From: Bacteroidales bacterium UBA1725
Lineage (GTDB): Bacteria > Bacteroidota > Bacteroidia > Bacteroidales > UBA932
Assembly (NCBI GenBank): GCA_002315815.1
Contig: DCIN01000072.1
Coordinates: 4,064-14,644, forward strand
Length of the DNA: 10,581 nt
Direction of reading: 5' to 3'
Position 1 is the stretch's first letter; every line of letters starts with the position of its first letter. Of this stretch, positions 6,361 through 10,581 are shown in pieces. Made by a program: the position numbers and the translations under genes. The notes below the pieces were generated by a model that saw only the letters and a program-made list of their open reading frames with translations, ran no database searches and had not been told where the DNA came from.

Positions 6361-8331
6361 ATGAAACAATTATTTAAGACGGTCGTTGTGTCCGTTTCCC
6401 TGCTGTTCGCGGCTTCCGCTGCGAACGCTCAGCCCGCCGGAGGTTTCGGCGGATGGCAGATGCCTCAGATCAAGATGGATTACTCCGAAAAATTCACGGA
6501 TGTGAACTATGCGGGGGACAATGAGGTCTATCATAATCTCGACATCTATCTCCCCAAAGAGAAGAAAGATGCCTATCCTGTTGTCATCCATATCTATGGA
6601 AGTGCCTGGTTCAGCAACAATTCCAAGGGTATGGCGGATTTGGGGACAATAGTCAACACCCTGCTCAATGCAGGTTATGCTGTGGTTACCCCCAATCACC
6701 GTTCCTCCGCTGATGCCAAGTTCCCGGCTCAGATATATGACATCAAGGCTGTTGTGCGCTTTGTACGTGCAAATGCCGCGAAGTATGGTTTCGATACCAG
6801 TTTCATCGCTACATCCGGATTCTCGTCAGGCGGTCATCTCTCATCACTGACGGCAACTTCCGCCGGGGTAAGGCAGCTGGAGGGCAATGTTGGCGAATAC
6901 ACTGCATTCAGCAGCCAGGTCAATGCCGCCTGCGACTGGTCCGGCCCCATCGATATGCTCAAAATGAACTGTGACGAGCCCCGCAAGTGGGGGAACACTC
7001 CTGAGGAGGCTCTCATAGGTCACGCCTATGCTCCCGAATATGACAAGGATTTCAGGGCAATCAGTCCGGTCACCTACATCGACCCTTCCGATCCTCCTCT
7101 GATAATATTCCACGGCCAGAAGGATAATGTTGTTCCTGTCTGTCAGGGAATGGAACTGTACGAGGAACTGGACAAAGCCGGGGTGAAGACCGAACTTCAC
7201 ATCGAACCTGAGGGAGGTCACGGAGTCAATATGTACTCGGAGGCAAATCTCAAGGCTATGGTCGATTTTCTTGACAAGGCCCGTGAGGCCTGCGCCGTCA
7301 AGGAGGATTTCGTACCCTCATCGTTCAACCAGCCCGGACAGGACTATCCTATGGTCAACTCTCAGGGATATGCCAGATTTCGCATCCAGATTCCTGAAGC
7401 AAAGTCGGTTACCGTAACGCTCGGTCTTGGTGGCAGAGGCGGCACCCCGCTTGTGAAAGGTGAGGACGGATACTGGACAGGAACCACCGAGGGACCTATG
7501 GACGAGGGCTTCCATTATTATCATCTGATTGTGGACGGCGGTGTCCTGAACGACCCCGGAACCGGCAATTTCTTCGGATCCTGCCGTTGGGAGAGCGGAA
7601 TCGAGATTCCTGCCCACGACCAGGACTTCTATGCTCTCAAGAATGTGCCCCACGGAAATATCCAGCAGATTCTCTTCTGGTCGGAAAGCACCAATCAGTG
7701 CCGTGTGGCCAATGTCTATACTCCCGCAGGCTACGAGAAAGGCAAAAAGAAATATCCTGTTCTTTACCTCCAGCACGGATGGGGCGAGAACGAGACTTCC
7801 TGGCCTGTGCAAGGCAAGACTGGTCTCATTATGGACAATATGATAGCCGACGGACTCATCGAGCCATTCATAGTCGTGATGACCTATGGGATGACCAACG
7901 ACGTGAAAATTGGCGGTCTGGGCGGATTTGATGCCAAAGATTTCGAGAAAGTTCTTGTAGATGAACTCATTCCCTATGTCGATTCTCATTTCAGAACCAA
8001 GGCTGAGAGAAAGAGCCGTGCAATGGCCGGACTTTCTATGGGAGGTTTCGAGACCAGGCTCATCACTCTCCGCAGACCTGAAGTGTTCGGCTACTGGGGA
8101 CTCCTGAGTGGAGGAACATATTCTCCCGCCGACCTTGAGAAAATCGAGGCACCGGAGGCTATCTTCCTGAGTGCCGGCAGCAAGGAGAATCCTGCTGCAA
8201 TCGAAAGCGCAGTCAATTCACTCAAAGAGGCCGGGTTCAATGCCACAGGACACGTTTCTGAAGGGACCGCGCACGAATTCCTGACTTGGAGAAGGGCCTT
8301 GTACACAATGGCTCCGCTGCTGTTCAAATAG
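6361..8331 (+). CDS. Two-domain secreted esterase: alpha/beta-hydrolase (acetyl/feruloyl esterase-like) fused to CBM48-like + CE1 feruloyl esterase-like domain
   Basis: 656 residues, signal peptide with cleavage near ANA|Q (23/24). Domain 1, about residues 40-310, is an alpha/beta hydrolase of the dienelactone/acetyl-xylan-esterase-like group. It has an HIYGSAW oxyanion loop, nucleophile S155 in GFSSGG, acid D255 in HGQKDNVVP and H287 in GGHGVN. Residues about 312-420 are an E-set/CBM48-like module (FRIQIPEAKSVTV, YWTGTTEGPMDEGFHYYHLIVDG). Domain 2, about 433-656, is CE1/esterase-D type: YPVLYLQHGWGENETSW, nucleophile S559 in GLSMGG and H638 in GTAHEFLTW. The place where CE1 enzymes usually have Asp (GTxD) reads GSKE here (E609). 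CBM48-CE1 proteins are known feruloyl/acetyl xylan esterases in Prevotella and Bacteroides. The protein should strip acetyl and feruloyl groups so that GH43 and GH115 can reach the xylan. Exact substrates of the two halves are inferred. Confidence 0.92.
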   Translation: MKQLFKTVVVSVSLLFAASAANAQPAGGFGGWQMPQIKMDYSEKFTDVNYAGDNEVYHNLDIYLPKEKKDAYPVVIHIYGSAWFSNNSKGMADLGTIVNTLLNAGYAVVTPNHRSSADAKFPAQIYDIKAVVRFVRANAAKYGFDTSFIATSGFSSGGHLSSLTATSAGVRQLEGNVGEYTAFSSQVNAACDWSGPIDMLKMNCDEPRKWGNTPEEALIGHAYAPEYDKDFRAISPVTYIDPSDPPLIIFHGQKDNVVPVCQGMELYEELDKAGVKTELHIEPEGGHGVNMYSEANLKAMVDFLDKAREACAVKEDFVPSSFNQPGQDYPMVNSQGYARFRIQIPEAKSVTVTLGLGGRGGTPLVKGEDGYWTGTTEGPMDEGFHYYHLIVDGGVLNDPGTGNFFGSCRWESGIEIPAHDQDFYALKNVPHGNIQQILFWSESTNQCRVANVYTPAGYEKGKKKYPVLYLQHGWGENETSWPVQGKTGLIMDNMIADGLIEPFIVVMTYGMTNDVKIGGLGGFDAKDFEKVLVDELIPYVDSHFRTKAERKSRAMAGLSMGGFETRLITLRRPEVFGYWGLLSGGTYSPADLEKIEAPEAIFLSAGSKENPAAIESAVNSLKEAGFNATGHVSEGTAHEFLTWRRALYTMAPLLFK

Positions 8332-8350
8332 GTGAGAACAGACCTTCGAA

Positions 8351-8410
8351 GAGGGTGACCCCGAAGTCCGTCCGGACTTGCTGGAGTCACCCTCTGTTAT
8401 GTTTGTCGTT
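8351..8410 (+). terminator. Long two-tier hairpin after the esterase gene
   Basis: GAGGGTGAC (8351-8359) pairs exactly with GTCACCCTC (8386-8394). Inside it AAGTCC (8364-8369) pairs with GGACTT (8374-8379) around a GTCC loop. The two stems are separated by an internal loop of CCCG opposite GCTGGA. A T-rich but not pure T tract follows on the plus strand. It lies between the stop codons of the convergent esterase (8331) and cupin (8416) genes, so it probably ends the plus-strand transcript and may also block minus-strand read-through. Confidence 0.75.
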
Positions 8411-8415
8411 GTTTC

Positions 8416-8868
8416 TTATTTTTCAAGGAAGGTATCTCTCATAGGAGAGAAACAGTCGATGAGTATGCCATCCTCGAGGCAGGTACATCCGTGAACCATA
8501 TCGGGCTGCTTGAAGAGGGCATCTCCGGCACGGACAATCTTTGTCGTGTCACCGATTGTGAACTCGAACACTCCGGATGCCACGAAGGTGCACTGTGAAT
8601 GGGGGTGATGATGCATATCACCTTTCTGCCCCTTTTCGAACTTGACCTTGACCATCATAATGTCGTCGTCGTATCCGAGAATCTGCCTTACTACGCCGCC
8701 TCCGGCGTCGTGCCATTCGGTCTGGTCTCCGAAGATAAAGTTTTCGCTCATCTGTGTCATTTCTTTAACAGTTTCGTTTGTCTGATTTTGTTTTGTTCCG
8801 TTGCAGCAGCCGGCGGAAATTGCAGCGGCGACAGCAAAAAATAGGAGATTTTTCAGTAAATTTGCCAT
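8416..8868 (-). CDS. kdgF: KdgF-like cupin with lipoprotein signal (unsaturated uronate linearisation)
   Basis: 150 residues from the ATG at 8868. KdgF converts 4,5-unsaturated galacturonate, the monomer left after pectate lyase action, to the linear 5-keto-4-deoxyuronate. The body matches the KdgF pattern: W52 followed by GGGVVRQILGYDDDIMMVKV, the metal-site motif H86-x-H88-P-H-x-Q92, GD at 115-116, H126, and the terminal IDCFSPMRDTF with D138, F140 and R144 spaced as in characterised KdgF active sites. Unusually, residues 1-22 are a lipoprotein signal (LLFFAVAAAISAGC, Cys21), followed by a polar Asn/Thr/Gln/Lys linker, so the enzyme is probably membrane-anchored. A perfect -7 box sits 18 nt upstream of this ATG. 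Starting at an internal Met (residues 37 or 40) would give a typical cytosolic KdgF of about 111-114 residues; the signal-like segment argues against it. Divergent from the PL10-type lyase. Confidence 0.88.
   Translation of the reverse strand: MANLLKNLLFFAVAAAISAGCCNGTKQNQTNETVKEMTQMSENFIFGDQTEWHDAGGGVVRQILGYDDDIMMVKVKFEKGQKGDMHHHPHSQCTFVASGVFEFTIGDTTKIVRAGDALFKQPDMVHGCTCLEDGILIDCFSPMRDTFLEK
8857..8864 (+). promoter_or_regulatory. Candidate -7 box (TAAATTTG) for the PL10-type lyase
   Basis: TAAATTTG is an exact match to the Bacteroidota -7 consensus TAnnTTTG. Transcription would start near 8869-8872, giving a leader of roughly 22-25 nt before the ATG at 8894. No clear TTTG -33 element is seen at the expected distance. 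The box overlaps the first codons of the divergent cupin gene. Confidence 0.5.
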
Positions 8869-8886
8869 AATGCACCAATTAATGAC

Positions 8887-8894
8887 CAAAGTTA
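8887..8894 (-). promoter_or_regulatory. Candidate -7 box (TAACTTTG on the minus strand) for kdgF
   Basis: Read on the minus strand, 8894-8887 is TAACTTTG, an exact TAnnTTTG match. The start of transcription would fall around 8880-8883, leaving a leader of about 12-15 nt before the cupin ATG at 8868. A -33 TTTG is not obvious. Its first base overlaps the A of the lyase ATG. Its position supports the long, lipoprotein start of the cupin. Confidence 0.5.
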
Positions 8895-10555
8895 TGAAAA
8901 TTAATCGGATTATCGTTTCGATTGCTCTTTTTGCGTTTGTCTGTCCTGCTCTTTCAGGAGCTTCAAAAAAGCTCACCAACTCCGACGTGCTTAAGTCGAT
9001 GAAAGCGGCTACGGAGTATATGATGAACACTGTCAGTTACAACGGAGGTTTCGTGTGGAACTATCTCCCGGACTTCTCCCGCCAATGGGGAGAGATGGAG
9101 GCGAAGCGCACTATGGTATGGACACAATCTTCCACTCCCGAGGTGGGACACGTTCTTCTGGATGCATATCACGCTACCGGAGACGAATATTACTACGAAA
9201 TGGCGAAGAAGGTAGCCAACGCATTGATTTGGGGACAGCTGGATTGTGGAGGGTGGAACTACTGCTTTGATTTTGCCGGCGAAGAGTCGCTGAAGGACTG
9301 GTACGCAACGGTTGGAGCCAACGGCTGGAGGCTCGAGGAATTCCAGCACTATTACGGCAATGCGACTTTCGACGACTCAGCTTCCACTGACTGCGGCAAG
9401 TTCCTCCTGAGAATGTATGTCGAGAAATATGACCCGGCATATCTGGTTCCTCTGGAGAAATTCATCAACTTCGTGTTGGAGAGCCAGTACCCCTGTGGAG
9501 GATGGCCCCAGAGATATCCCCTGATGTATGATCATCCCTTTCAGGGCAAGGCTGACTATTCCTCCTTCGTGACCCTGAACGATGACGTTATCCCACAGTG
9601 CATAGACTTTCTGGTACAGTGCTTCCAGTGTCTGGGCAAGCAGGGGTTGAGAGAGCCCATCTATCGTGCTATGTATCTGTGCATCACTCTACAGCAGGGA
9701 AAACCCTATTCCGGTTGGGCAGACCAGTACACCGTGATTGACCTCAAGCCGGCTCACGCCCGCTCCTACGAGCCTGTGGGAATCAACTGCAGCACCACCA
9801 CCAGGATGATTAATCAGATGTACAAATACTATGGCCTCACCGGAGACACCCGTTTCTTGTCCGGAATCCCGGCCGCTATAGATTATCTGGAATCCCAGGC
9901 CCTGCCACAGTCAGAAATAGAAAAGTCCGGCAGACGTATCGGTGCGGGTTCCGTGATGATTCCGCGTTTCGTGGATCCGGTGACCGGTGAGCCCCATTAT
10001 GTCCATCGCGAGGGGAGCAATGTGCAGAACGGAAGATATTTCTTCAATACCGACATCTCCAACACCATAGGTCATTACAGCTCCATTGGTTCCGCCAATA
10101 TCAAGAACCTGCGCGACCAGTACGAGAAGGTCATCTCCACTCCAGTTGAGGAATATACCAAGGATTCCCCCCTGCTCAACAAAGGCCTTGTGCCTCTTGA
10201 CAAATATTATACTGCGTCCAGAGCGGGAAGAGGCTTCGGCGGTGGCTTCGGCGGAAATTTCGGAGGAGGTTTCGGAGGAGGTGCCCCGATGAGTGTGGAG
10301 GACATCATCAAGGGCTATATCAGCAGCCAGACTCCTCAGGGATGCTGGCTCACACCTTTGAACAACACTTCCAACCCCTATGCTCCGTATGAGGACAACA
10401 CTCCGAGCCACGAGACGAAATATGTGTCCACCAATGTCGGTGACGAACACGACACATCTCCTTACAGCAACTTCGGATCATCTGTACAGGGGATATCCAC
10501 ATCTGACTATATCAACAAGATGGCTGTAATGCTCCATTACATTGCCGGAGAATAG
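8894..10555 (+). CDS. Polysaccharide lyase family 10-type pectate lyase, secreted
   Basis: 553 residues from the ATG at 8894, chosen because it directly gives a signal peptide (MKINR, hydrophobic core, SGA|S near 23). Starts at 8801, 8870 and 8882 would add residues before the signal. Pectate lyases of this family cleave polygalacturonate by beta-elimination. Family features are alpha/alpha-toroid-like helices with repeated GGW turns (GQLDCGGWNY, QYPCGGWPQRYP at 198-209), TLNDD at 227-231, and DLKPAHARSYEP at 283-294, where R290 matches the catalytic Arg of PL10. Residues 447-463 are a Gly-Phe-rich run (GFGG-type repeats) not expected in PL10, followed by a C-terminal segment of about 90 residues (SVEDIIKGYISSQTPQGCWLTP, ending near 553) whose GCW motif looks like a further toroid turn. 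It pairs functionally with the divergent kdgF. Acting alone, it would release unsaturated oligogalacturonides outside the cell or in the periplasm. Confidence 0.9.
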   Translation: MKINRIIVSIALFAFVCPALSGASKKLTNSDVLKSMKAATEYMMNTVSYNGGFVWNYLPDFSRQWGEMEAKRTMVWTQSSTPEVGHVLLDAYHATGDEYYYEMAKKVANALIWGQLDCGGWNYCFDFAGEESLKDWYATVGANGWRLEEFQHYYGNATFDDSASTDCGKFLLRMYVEKYDPAYLVPLEKFINFVLESQYPCGGWPQRYPLMYDHPFQGKADYSSFVTLNDDVIPQCIDFLVQCFQCLGKQGLREPIYRAMYLCITLQQGKPYSGWADQYTVIDLKPAHARSYEPVGINCSTTTRMINQMYKYYGLTGDTRFLSGIPAAIDYLESQALPQSEIEKSGRRIGAGSVMIPRFVDPVTGEPHYVHREGSNVQNGRYFFNTDISNTIGHYSSIGSANIKNLRDQYEKVISTPVEEYTKDSPLLNKGLVPLDKYYTASRAGRGFGGGFGGNFGGGFGGGAPMSVEDIIKGYISSQTPQGCWLTPLNNTSNPYAPYEDNTPSHETKYVSTNVGDEHDTSPYSNFGSSVQGISTSDYINKMAVMLHYIAGE

Positions 10556-10581
10556 CTGGAGAACATACGAAGAACAAACTC

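Noticed and set aside
8801..8893. Longer N-terminus for the PL10-type lyase
   Set aside because: It would put about 31 residues in front of the signal peptide and overlap the cupin coding region; the ATG at 8894 gives a normal signal.
8869..9030. Upstream extension of the cupin reading frame to 204 residues
   Set aside because: The extra 54 residues lie antisense to the lyase signal peptide and precede an excellent lipoprotein signal; the start at 8868 also has a -7 box just upstream.
9911..10450. 179-residue minus-strand frame inside the lyase
   Set aside because: It mirrors the Gly-rich and high-GC codons of the lyase; no recognisable domain, start signal or independent context.

Overview
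The window looks like part of a carbohydrate-utilisation locus from a member of the Bacteroidota, most likely a gut- or rumen-type Bacteroidales. The evidence is the enzyme content (GH43, GH115, CE1-type esterase fusion, PL10-type lyase, Ig-like and concanavalin-like accessory domains), signal peptides ending in the typical '..A|Q' pattern, starts without clear Shine-Dalgarno sequences, and TAnnTTTG-type -7 promoter boxes. No SusC/SusD pair, regulator or transporter lies inside the window, so the locus is seen only in part. Family names come from reading the protein sequences; no database search was run.

Left block (1-6119, + strand). The 3' part of a large secreted protein with Ig-like and beta-sandwich domains overlaps by 10 nt a GH43 glycosidase. 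That gene overlaps by 4 nt (ATGA) a small exported LamG/concanavalin-like protein. After a 100-bp gap filled almost entirely by a pentanucleotide array comes a complete GH115 alpha-glucuronidase. GH43, GH115 and the later esterase fit removal of the xylose/arabinose, (4-O-methyl)glucuronic acid and acetyl/feruloyl decorations of a substituted glucuronoxylan.

Middle block (6120-8400). A 241-bp AT-rich gap with several families of short tandem repeats precedes a 656-residue secreted protein that fuses two separate serine-esterase domains around an E-set/CBM48-like module. A long hairpin follows it.

Right block (8416-10555). A KdgF-like cupin (minus strand), which carries a lipoprotein signal, and a PL10-type pectate lyase (plus strand) are divergently arranged with start codons only 25 bp apart. 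Each start is preceded by a perfect TAnnTTTG box that lies across or inside the other gene, so the two promoters appear to face each other. The pair is a pectin module: the lyase makes unsaturated oligogalacturonides and KdgF linearises the unsaturated monomer. The window therefore joins a xylan-debranching block to a pectin-lyase block.

The main items worth a second look are the pentamer array directly in front of the GH115 start, the face-to-face promoters, the lipoprotein form of KdgF, the double esterase with a possible Asp-to-Glu change, and a Gly-Phe-rich insert in the lyase. I found no RNA genes, CRISPR, insertion sequences or phage genes.
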